Notes under the pieces: model-generated
Told to the model about the DNA's origin: nothing
The model's input: only the letters and a program-made list of their open reading frames with translations
The model's database searches: none
Made by a program: the position numbers and the translations under genes
Part shown: one piece after another, positions 7,167-14,230 of the stretch
How positions within the stretch are numbered: the stretch's first letter is position 1
How the letters are laid out: each line of letters opens with the position of its first letter
Origin: Bordetella parapertussis
Lineage (GTDB): Bacteria > Pseudomonadota > Gammaproteobacteria > Burkholderiales > Burkholderiaceae_C
Direction of reading: 5' to 3'
DNA: 14,230 nucleotides
Assembly (NCBI GenBank): GCA_945875935.1
Contig: CAMCNE010000058.1
Coordinates: 1-14,230, forward strand

Positions 7167-8094
7167 GTCTGTCGGTGTCGGTGAGCGCGGCCAGCTGCCG
7201 CTGGCTTTCGAAGCGTCGTGGTTGTGCGCTGATCGGGTCGGTGAAGGCGAGGCTGCGGGCCAGCAGCTGCAGCGGTCGGTCGAGGTCGTCGGTGTCGGCG
7301 GGCAGCAGCTCGGGATACATGCGGTCGCCGACGATGGGCAGGCCGAGCGCGGTGCAGTGCACCCGCAGCTGGTGGGTGCGGCCGGTCACTGGCATGAGCC
7401 GGTAGCGAGCCAGGTCGCCCAGCGTTTCGAGCAACTCGAAGTGCGTTTCGGCGTTGGGCTCGCCCGGCTCTTCGCGCATGCGCAAAAAGTGTGCGTCTTC
7501 CACCAGCCGGCTGCGGTGGGTCAGCGGAAAACTCAAATCCGCCCGCCAAGGCGCGATGGCCTCGTAGTGCTTGACCACTTGCCTTTGGGTAAACAGCGCC
7601 TGGTAGGCGCCGCGCGTGTCGGGCTGCACCGCAAACACCACCACGCCGGCCGTTTCGCGGTCGAGCCGGTGCAGCGGCGTGAGCGTGTCGATGCCCAGCC
7701 GGCGCTTCAGCCGCACCAACAGGGTCTCGTGCAGGTGGCGCCCGCCCGGCGTCACCGGCAGGAAATGCGGCTTGTCGACGGCGACCAGCCACTCGTCTTG
7801 AAACAGGATCTCTTCGGCAAACGGCGCGCGCGGTTCGTCGTCGATCGAGCGGTAGTAATACAGCTTGCCGCCGCTGCGGTAAGGCTGCCCGGTACCGATG
7901 GCCGCGCCGCGCTCGTCAAGCAGCTCGCCGCGCTGCATGCGATCTCGCCACACGCTGGCCGGCACGCCAGCGAAGCGATCGGCCAGGAAGTCGTCGATCG
8001 TGGCCCAGACGCCAGGCGGCAAGGCCACGCAGCTCGGGCCGACGCCGTCTTTGGTCGGCAGCGGCGCGGGCGTCGGTTTGCGCGTGCGGTTCAC
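7129..8094 (-). CDS. RluA-family RNA pseudouridine synthase
   Basis: A 321-residue enzyme that turns uridine into pseudouridine in rRNA or tRNA. The catalytic motif HRLDRETAG places the nucleophilic Asp at residue 145. RTHQLRVH (239-246) is the second conserved RluA-family motif. Residues about 28-62 (VWATIDDFLADRF and onward) resemble the small S4 RNA-binding domain found before the catalytic domain in RluC and RluD. The target site cannot be told from sequence, so no gene symbol is given. The start is a GTG whose bases GTGA also contain the stop codon of trhO, so translation is likely coupled. The reading frame stays open far upstream, across trhO in another frame, but that part is plainly a shadow. 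The gene's last 38 bases overlap the end of gshB on the other strand. Confidence 0.88.
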   Translation of the reverse strand: MNRTRKPTPAPLPTKDGVGPSCVALPPGVWATIDDFLADRFAGVPASVWRDRMQRGELLDERGAAIGTGQPYRSGGKLYYYRSIDDEPRAPFAEEILFQDEWLVAVDKPHFLPVTPGGRHLHETLLVRLKRRLGIDTLTPLHRLDRETAGVVVFAVQPDTRGAYQALFTQRQVVKHYEAIAPWRADLSFPLTHRSRLVEDAHFLRMREEPGEPNAETHFELLETLGDLARYRLMPVTGRTHQLRVHCTALGLPIVGDRMYPELLPADTDDLDRPLQLLARSLAFTDPISAQPRRFESQRQLAALTDTDRLKPGEVAAAARR

Positions 8095-8969
8095 CGTGGC
8101 GCCGGGGCGGTATCGCTCTCGGGGCTGCCGTCGTCCGACTCGGCCGAAGCTTCCAGTCGCAGGGCACGCTGCAGCCGCCACGACTCTTGCGGATCGTCGG
8201 CGTAGACCTGCGCTGCGGTGGTGGCCGTTTCCTGCAGCCGGGTGTCGAGCGCGATGCGGTTGTCGAAGACGAAGCATTCGCCGGCCCAGTCGAGTTCGGC
8301 ATCCGGCATGCGGGCGAAGTAATTCAGGATGCCGCCTTCGAGCTGCAGCACCTCGACACCGCGCTGCTGCAGCCAGGCGCTGGTCTTCTCGCAGCGGATG
8401 CCGCCGGTGCAGTACATCGCCACTTGCTTGCCTTGGGCCTGCCACAGTGGCAACTGCGCTTCGATGTAGGCCGGAAAGTCGCGGAAGTTGCGCACCAGCG
8501 GATCGACCGCGTTGCGAAACCGCCCCAGCCGCACCTCGAAGTGGTTGCGGTTGTCGATCACCACCACCTTGGGGTCGTCGAGCAACTCGCGCCAGCGCTC
8601 GGGCGACACCTGCCGGCCGATGTGGCCCACGGCGTCGACCTCGGCTGCGTCGGCTGGCAGACCCAGCGCCAGGATTTCCGGTCGGCTGTGCACCTTCAGG
8701 CGCTGGAACGGCGGGGTGATGCAGGGGCTGCGCTTGAAGTCGATTGCATCGAACGCTCCGGCCAGCCGCGCATCGGTGGCCAGCGCGACGCGAAACGCAT
8801 CGAGCGCCTCCAGCGAGCCGGCCACGGTGGCGTTGATGCCTTCGCTGGCCACCAGCACGCTGCCCGTGAGCGAGGCGCCGAGCTCGCGCACCACGCCTGC
8901 CACGGCATCGACATCGGCGATGCGGGCGAACTTGTAGAACGCATCGTGAAACAGGGGGCCGCAGCTCAT
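8091..8969 (-). CDS. trhO: tRNA U34 hydroxylase TrhO (YceA-type rhodanese-domain protein)
   Basis: A 292-residue protein of the YceA/TrhO family, which carries out oxygen-dependent hydroxylation of uridine 34 in some tRNAs, leading to 5-hydroxyuridine derivatives. An N-terminal domain (about 10-95) contains GSVLVASEGINATVAG and ends at FQRLKVHSRPEI. A rhodanese domain follows, from VDAVGHIGRQVSP to EGGILNY. Its active-site loop MYCTGGIRCEK has Cys187 where E. coli TrhO has its essential Cys177. The start at 8969 (MSCGPLFHDAFYKFA) fits the family; codons further upstream do not. After ECFVFDNRIALD the C-terminal 52 residues hold no cysteine and end in an acidic Ser/Asp/Pro tail. It is the first gene of a two-gene unit with the pseudouridine synthase. 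Older annotations would call it a rhodanese-related sulfurtransferase. Confidence 0.9.
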   Translation of the reverse strand: MSCGPLFHDAFYKFARIADVDAVAGVVRELGASLTGSVLVASEGINATVAGSLEALDAFRVALATDARLAGAFDAIDFKRSPCITPPFQRLKVHSRPEILALGLPADAAEVDAVGHIGRQVSPERWRELLDDPKVVVIDNRNHFEVRLGRFRNAVDPLVRNFRDFPAYIEAQLPLWQAQGKQVAMYCTGGIRCEKTSAWLQQRGVEVLQLEGGILNYFARMPDAELDWAGECFVFDNRIALDTRLQETATTAAQVYADDPQESWRLQRALRLEASAESDDGSPESDTAPAPR

Positions 8970-9039
8970 GCTTGCATTCTCTGCCGTAGGAATGCCGCAA
9001 CGTCTGTGGCGTATCAGGGCCAACCCTCACAATCCCCGA

Positions 9040-10941
<1,902 letters not shown>

Positions 10942-10981
10942 GTGAGGGAAACCGCCCGACGAAAGCGGCCACACCGGGCGA

Positions 10982-10987
10982 TAAACT
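10982..10987 (+). promoter_or_regulatory. Candidate -10 element for the GNAT gene
   Basis: TAAACT sits in the 73-base gap after uup, 27 bases before the next ATG. It is followed at once by the perfect palindrome GGACCGGTCC (10988-10997), which would cover the transcription start. No clear -35 hexamer is seen. Confidence 0.3.
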
Positions 10988-11014
10988 GGACCGGTCCTGA
11001 CCGCCCCCTCCCGC

Positions 11015-11506
11015 ATGCCGACCCCTGACATACAACTCGTGATCCCAGCCGACGCCGAGTCTCTGGAGATCACGCGAGGCATTTTTCGGGAATACGTCGG
11101 CAGTCTGAACATCGATCAGCGCTTTCAGGACATCGAAGAAGAGCTGGCCGCGCTTCCTGGCGAGTACGCGCCCCCGCACGGGCATCTGCTGCTCGCCTTT
11201 GTCGATGGCGAGTTGGCCGGTTGTGGCGCGTTGCGCGCTTTGACCGACGTCGACTACGCCAACTCGTGCGAAATGAAGCGCCTGTATGTGCGGCCTGCTT
11301 TTCGCCGCTTCGGTTTGGGCCGTCTGCTGGCGCAGGCGCTGTTCGACGAAGCGCGCAGCGTGGGCTACTCGACCATGTTGCTCGACACGCTGGACGACAT
11401 GGGCGCCGCGCGCGGTTTGTATGCCTCGCTGGGCTTCGAAGAGATTCCTCCCTACTACTACAGCCCGATCGCCGGCTCGCATTACCTGAAGGCCGATCTG
11501 GACTGA
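11015..11506 (+). CDS. GNAT-family N-acetyltransferase, substrate unknown
   Basis: A 163-residue protein, the usual size for a single GNAT domain. It should transfer an acetyl group from acetyl-CoA to an amine. After a helical N-terminal part (about 13-48), strands begin at HLLLAFVDGELAGCGALRAL (56-75). The acetyl-CoA pyrophosphate-binding motif appears as RRFGLG (97-102) within MKRLYVRPAFRRFGLGRLL. The usual late GNAT segment follows as ARGLYASLGFEEI. The C-terminal PYYYSPIAGSHYL looks distinctive and may help recognise close relatives. ATG at 11015 is the first start in frame; no good Shine-Dalgarno is seen. It lies alone between uup and the sugar gene pair, so the context gives no hint of substrate. 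Confidence 0.85.
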   Translation: MPTPDIQLVIPADAESLEITRGIFREYVGSLNIDQRFQDIEEELAALPGEYAPPHGHLLLAFVDGELAGCGALRALTDVDYANSCEMKRLYVRPAFRRFGLGRLLAQALFDEARSVGYSTMLLDTLDDMGAARGLYASLGFEEIPPYYYSPIAGSHYLKADLD

Positions 11507-11545
11507 CACGGTCCGAATGGCCACCGAGCTGTCAGCGGCGAGGCA

Positions 11546-11551
11546 TAGGAT
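11546..11551 (+). promoter_or_regulatory. Candidate -10 element for the epimerase/SMP-30 pair
   Basis: TAGGAT matches the sigma-70 -10 consensus at four of six positions, 18 bases before the epimerase ATG. No -35 hexamer close to TTGACA is found at 16-18 bases upstream. The 63-base gap would suit a short-leader promoter. Confidence 0.3.
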
Positions 11552-11569
11552 CTCAAAACCACGATCCCC

Positions 11570-12454
11570 ATGAGCGAGTCCCCGTCAATTCCGAACCCTA
11601 CGGCTGCCTCGGGCACCCTCGAATTTCAGTGTGGTGATTTGCGTCTGGCATTGCGGGCTGACCTCGGGGGCTCGATCGCCGGGCTGTGGCTAGGCGACTT
11701 GCCCGTGATGCGCTCGACGCCGCCTGAACAACTGGCAGCCGCACGCCAGTCGGCCAGCTATCCGCTGGTGCCCTATTCCAACCGCCTGGGCCACAGGCGT
11801 TTTCGCTGGCAGGGCCGCGACCACAGCACCGAGCCCAATTTCGACGACAACCCCCACTCGGTCCACGGCGTGGGCTGGCTGCGCTCTTGGGAGGTGGTGT
11901 CGCGCAGTCAAACTGATGCGGTGCTGCGCTATCGCCACACGCCCGATGGGCACTGGCCCTTTGCCTTCAAGGCGCAGCAGTTCTTTTCGCTGACGCCGCA
12001 CTCGCTGACTGTGCGCATGACCATCACCAACACCTGCGATGTGGCGCAGCCCGTGGGGCTGGGCTGGCATCCCTATTTCCCGAAGCGCGAGCGCAGTCAC
12101 TTGCACATCGATGTCGCTGATCGCTGGGAGCCTGACGCCGCCGGGTTGTCTTCGCGCAAGGTGGCGCAACCGGGCATTGATGGTGATGTGTCGCGCCTGG
12201 GCTTTGACCACTGCTTCGATGGCTGGACGGGCCCCGCTCGCATTCGCGACGAGAAGCTCTCGCTTCGGCTGACTTCAAACCTGACTCATCTCGTGGTCTA
12301 TACGCCGAGGGACAAACCGTATTTCTGTGTCGAGCCGGTGAGCCATGTCAGCAACGCGATCCACATGAGCGACCCAGCCGCTCACGGCTTGCGCACGCTG
12401 CAACCCGCACAGACCCACGAGGCCAGCATGACGCTCGAGGTGTCTTTGTCGTGA
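11570..12454 (+). CDS. Aldose 1-epimerase family protein (GalM-like)
   Basis: A 294-residue protein of the aldose 1-epimerase (mutarotase) superfamily, which interconverts alpha and beta forms of free sugars. Family residues are in place: Asn71-Arg72 in VPYSNRLGHRRF; His99 in SVHGVGW; His167 in GLGWHPYFP, the likely general acid; and Glu255 in FCVEPVSHVSNAIHM, the likely general base. There is no signal peptide, so it should act in the cytoplasm. It is somewhat shorter than E. coli GalM (about 346 residues) and fits the broader COG2017 group, so the sugar cannot be named. Its stop codon overlaps the GTG start of the SMP-30-like gene (GTGA, 12451-12454), so the two are almost certainly co-translated. 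Together they suit conversion of a sugar and hydrolysis of its lactone in an oxidative pathway; the dehydrogenase that would link them is not in the window. Confidence 0.87.
   Translation: MSESPSIPNPTAASGTLEFQCGDLRLALRADLGGSIAGLWLGDLPVMRSTPPEQLAAARQSASYPLVPYSNRLGHRRFRWQGRDHSTEPNFDDNPHSVHGVGWLRSWEVVSRSQTDAVLRYRHTPDGHWPFAFKAQQFFSLTPHSLTVRMTITNTCDVAQPVGLGWHPYFPKRERSHLHIDVADRWEPDAAGLSSRKVAQPGIDGDVSRLGFDHCFDGWTGPARIRDEKLSLRLTSNLTHLVVYTPRDKPYFCVEPVSHVSNAIHMSDPAAHGLRTLQPAQTHEASMTLEVSLS
12437..12440 (+). promoter_or_regulatory. Ribosome binding site for the SMP-30-like gene
   Basis: GAGG lies 10 bases before GTG 12451, inside the end of the epimerase gene. It favours that start over a second in-frame GTG at 12487, which would remove 12 residues. 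Confidence 0.5.
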
Positions 12455-13371
12455 GCGCAAGTACCGGCTCGCGCGAAGACCCGACCGTGAAGATCGCTGT
12501 GGCGGCACCCAGCCTTCTGGGCGAGTCACCGGTGTGGCACCCGACAGAGCAGGTGCTTTACTACTGCGACATTCCTGCCTGCACGCTCAACCGGTTTGAT
12601 GCCGCAACCGGCGAGCTCACGCACTGGACCTTCGACAGCGAAATCGGCAGCTGCGCGCCCATGCTTGACGGCGGCATGCTCTTGGCTGCTCGCAATGGGT
12701 TGTGGCGTTTTGATCCGGTTACTGCCGAGAGGTCGCTGCTGGCACCGCCGCCCTATGACCCGAAGGTCGAACGATTCAACGATGGCAAGTGCGATCCGCA
12801 GGGGCGTTTCTGGGCCGGCACCGTCCGCGAGCCGCGAGACCCGCCGCTGGCAGCGCTCTACTGCTTTGATCAAGGAGAGTTGACTCGAAGGGCCGATGGC
12901 ATCGCGGTGTCCAACGGGCTGGCGTGGAGTCCAGATGGCCGCACGATGTACTGGAGCGACACGCAGACACACCGGATCTTTGCCTTCGACTTCGACGGCT
13001 CAAGCGGGGCGCTCATTGCGCGGCGCGTGCTGGCCGAATTCCTGTTGAGGCAGCCGGACCAGCCCTTGTCTGCCTACGGCGGGCGCCCCGATGGCGCTGC
13101 AGTCGACGTCGAGGGCAATTACTGGGTGGCGATGTTCGAGGGGCAGCGGTTGCTTTGCCTGTCCCCGCAGGGAGTCACGCTGCGCGAGGTCCCGTTGCCG
13201 GTGCGCTGCCCAACGATGCCCTGCTTCGGCGGCCCGGACTTGCAGACGCTGTTCATCACCACATCGCGGCGTGGCCGGCCGGCCGCCGAACTGGCCGAAC
13301 AGCCATGGGCCGGTTGCGTGTTGTCTATGCGTGTCGACGTGCCGGGATTGCCTGCCCGCCTGTCAGGCTGA
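12451..13371 (+). CDS. SMP-30/gluconolactonase family protein (sugar lactonase)
   Basis: A 306-residue six-bladed beta-propeller of the SMP-30/gluconolactonase/LRE family, which hydrolyses sugar lactones with a bound divalent metal. The metal and substrate residues of the family are all present: Glu25 (LLGESPVWHP), Asn110 (RFNDGKCDPQGRFWAGT), Asn155 (VSNGLAWSPDG) and Asp214 (GRPDGAAVD). They match Glu18, Asn103, Asn154 and Asp204 of human SMP30. There is no signal peptide, so it is probably cytoplasmic. The GTG start overlaps the stop of the preceding epimerase-like gene. An alternative GTG at 12487 would also leave the whole propeller intact. Candidate substrates are arabino-, galactono-, xylono- or gluconolactone; the sequence does not choose between them. 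It is followed by 128 bases and then the ATP synthase operon, with no clear terminator between. Confidence 0.9.
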   Translation: MSASTGSREDPTVKIAVAAPSLLGESPVWHPTEQVLYYCDIPACTLNRFDAATGELTHWTFDSEIGSCAPMLDGGMLLAARNGLWRFDPVTAERSLLAPPPYDPKVERFNDGKCDPQGRFWAGTVREPRDPPLAALYCFDQGELTRRADGIAVSNGLAWSPDGRTMYWSDTQTHRIFAFDFDGSSGALIARRVLAEFLLRQPDQPLSAYGGRPDGAAVDVEGNYWVAMFEGQRLLCLSPQGVTLREVPLPVRCPTMPCFGGPDLQTLFITTSRRGRPAAELAEQPWAGCVLSMRVDVPGLPARLSG

Positions 13372-13457
13372 GCACTTGCCAACAAGCCCTTAACGACTCG
13401 TGATCGACGTATCCTGCCGGCGTTTAAAAAAGTGCGCCAAAACAGCGGGTAATTACG

Positions 13458-13463
13458 TACAAT
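13458..13463 (+). promoter_or_regulatory. Likely -10 element of the ATP synthase operon promoter
   Basis: TACAAT matches the sigma-70 -10 consensus at five of six positions, in an AT-rich patch (GGTAATTACGTACAATTCC) that stands out in this GC-rich window. An A-rich run at 13425-13431 lies about where an UP element would be. The -35 region is poor. Transcription would start near 13470, about 30 bases before the GTG of atpI. The rest of the 128-base gap (13372-13499) shows no small gene and no strong hairpin. Confidence 0.5.
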
Positions 13464-13499
13464 TCCGAGGCTTTGTTGACAACAGCCGGATCAGCCGCC

Positions 13500-14027
13500 G
13501 TGACCGACACAATCGATCGTGGTGTGGCATCCAAGACCTCTGCCAGCCTGCCTCACTCAAGGGCTCAGCCTCTGCTCATCGACGACCTCGATGATTCGGA
13601 GCGCGACAACAAGGTTTGGACGCGAGAGGAAGTTGCCTTGCTTGACTTGGGGTCTTCTTCTGTGTCGCCATGGCAGGTGGTCGCCGCGCAAGCTGCTGTG
13701 GGTGCGGTTTGCGCTCTCAGTTTTGCGCTGTGGGGTTCGCCGTCCTCGATGTGGTCAGCGGTCTACGGTGCGATGGCGGTGGTGCTGCCTGGTGCCTTGA
13801 TGGCGCGAGGAATGTCCCGCAAGGCTGGGTCGGCGATGGGTTTGGCTGTCGGCTTCATGTTTTGGGAAATGTTGAAGATCGGTGTCGCGATTGCGATGCT
13901 GGTGATCGCGTCCCGAGTGGTGCCCGACTTGAGTTGGCCGGTGTTGCTGGTCACGATGTTTGTGTGCATGAAGATGAATTGGCTTGCGCTCTTGTGGCGT
14001 GGCCGCAAACGAACGATGAGGTTGTGA
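13500..14027 (+). CDS. atpI: ATP synthase subunit I (AtpI)
   Basis: A 175-residue membrane protein at the head of the F1Fo ATP synthase operon. AtpI helps assemble the c-ring and may bind magnesium; it is not a stoichiometric part of the enzyme. About 55 polar, acidic residues are followed by four predicted membrane helices (about 59-79, 82-103, 113-138 and 144-166) and a basic end (RGRKRTMRL). This matches the PF03899 pattern. GTG at 13500 is chosen because the likely promoter places the transcript start near 13470. TTG codons at 13473 and 13476 are in frame but would leave almost no leader. The Shine-Dalgarno before 13500 is weak. The identification leans on the next gene being atpB, since AtpI sequences are poorly conserved. 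Confidence 0.83.
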   Translation: MTDTIDRGVASKTSASLPHSRAQPLLIDDLDDSERDNKVWTREEVALLDLGSSSVSPWQVVAAQAAVGAVCALSFALWGSPSSMWSAVYGAMAVVLPGALMARGMSRKAGSAMGLAVGFMFWEMLKIGVAIAMLVIASRVVPDLSWPVLLVTMFVCMKMNWLALLWRGRKRTMRL

Positions 14028-14033
14028 TTCACC

Positions 14034-14230
14034 ATGTCTGCTGAAGCTTCTGGACACGCCCCGACAGCTGGTGAATACATCATTCACCACCTCAAGCACC
14101 TGCAAAGCGGGCATCAGTCGTCGGTTGTTGACTTTTCGGTGATCAACCTCGACTCCGTGTTTTTCACGGTGGTTCTGGGTTTTGTCGGCTGCCTGCTGCT
14201 TTGGCTCGCCGCGAGCAAGGCGACCTCGGG
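14034..14230 (+). CDS. atpB: ATP synthase subunit a (AtpB), 3' end cut by the window
   Basis: Only the first 65 codons are in the window. The visible part (MSAEASGHAPTAGEYIIHHL, then KHLQ and DFSVINLDSVFF) matches the N-terminus of betaproteobacterial subunit a of the Fo motor, which forms the proton half-channels against the c-ring. The first membrane helix covers about residues 42-60. GAGG at 14018-14021, inside the end of atpI, lies 12 bases before the ATG. The gap after the atpI stop is 6 bases. The remaining atp genes are expected just past the window end. Confidence 0.93.
   Translation, partial: MSAEASGHAPTAGEYIIHHLKHLQSGHQSSVVDFSVINLDSVFFTVVLGFVGCLLLWLAASKATS

Noticed and set aside
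7039..8205. A 388-codon plus-strand frame starting within gshB and running across the pseudouridine synthase gene
   Set aside because: Beyond the gshB end it translates only the complement of the synthase. No family similarity is visible.
10953..10980. Inverted repeat CGCCCG/CGGGCG after uup as a terminator
   Set aside because: The stem is only 6 bp with a 16-base loop, and no T-tract follows.
13419..13437. Short GGCG/CGCC repeat around the A-run before atpI as a terminator for the sugar genes
   Set aside because: The stem is 4-5 bp including a wobble pair, and the A-run sits in the loop rather than a T-run after the stem.

Overview
The window looks like ordinary chromosome of a high-GC betaproteobacterium, most likely order Burkholderiales (Comamonadaceae or the Leptothrix/Rubrivivax neighbourhood). 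This is inferred from three things: the porin-glnK-amtB order, the gshA type, and the N-terminus of AtpB (TAGEYIIHHLKHL). Coding density is high and no gap exceeds 300 bases. I see no tRNA, rRNA, CRISPR array, insertion sequence, phage gene or other sign of recent transfer.

Layout. (1) 40-2787, plus strand: a nitrogen-uptake operon of a TorF-type outer-membrane porin, the P-II signal protein GlnK and the ammonium channel AmtB, with gaps of 23-25 bases, closed by two tandem hairpins. The second hairpin is a good intrinsic terminator. (2) 2919-7166, plus strand: gshA, kup, gshB. The two glutathione-synthesis enzymes flank a low-affinity potassium importer. (3) 7129-8969, minus strand: trhO (tRNA U34 hydroxylase) and an RluA-family pseudouridine synthase, joined by a GTGA stop/start overlap. 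The synthase gene runs 38 bases into the 3' end of gshB. (4) 9040-10941, plus strand: the ABC-F ATPase Uup, divergent from trhO across 70 bases. (5) 11015-11506: a GNAT acetyltransferase of unknown substrate. (6) 11570-13371: an aldose 1-epimerase-like protein and an SMP-30/gluconolactonase-like protein, again with a GTGA overlap; together they would handle a sugar and its lactone. (7) 13500 to the window end: the start of the F1Fo ATP synthase operon (atpI, then atpB cut by the window edge).

How the parts relate. Module 1 moves ammonium inward under P-II control. Module 2 makes glutathione and imports potassium. Modules 3 and 4 serve RNA modification and ribosome function. Module 6 looks like an orphan piece of oxidative sugar metabolism beside the ATP synthase operon. 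I did not find a convincing undescribed system. The points most worth a second look are the gshA-kup-gshB grouping, the porin-glnK-amtB operon with its Ala/Pro-rich leaders, the convergent gshB overlap, the TrhO tail without cysteines, and the sugar gene pair next to atpI. Several start codons are non-ATG (kup TTG; the RluA-family gene, the SMP-30 gene and atpI GTG) and were chosen by homology and context.
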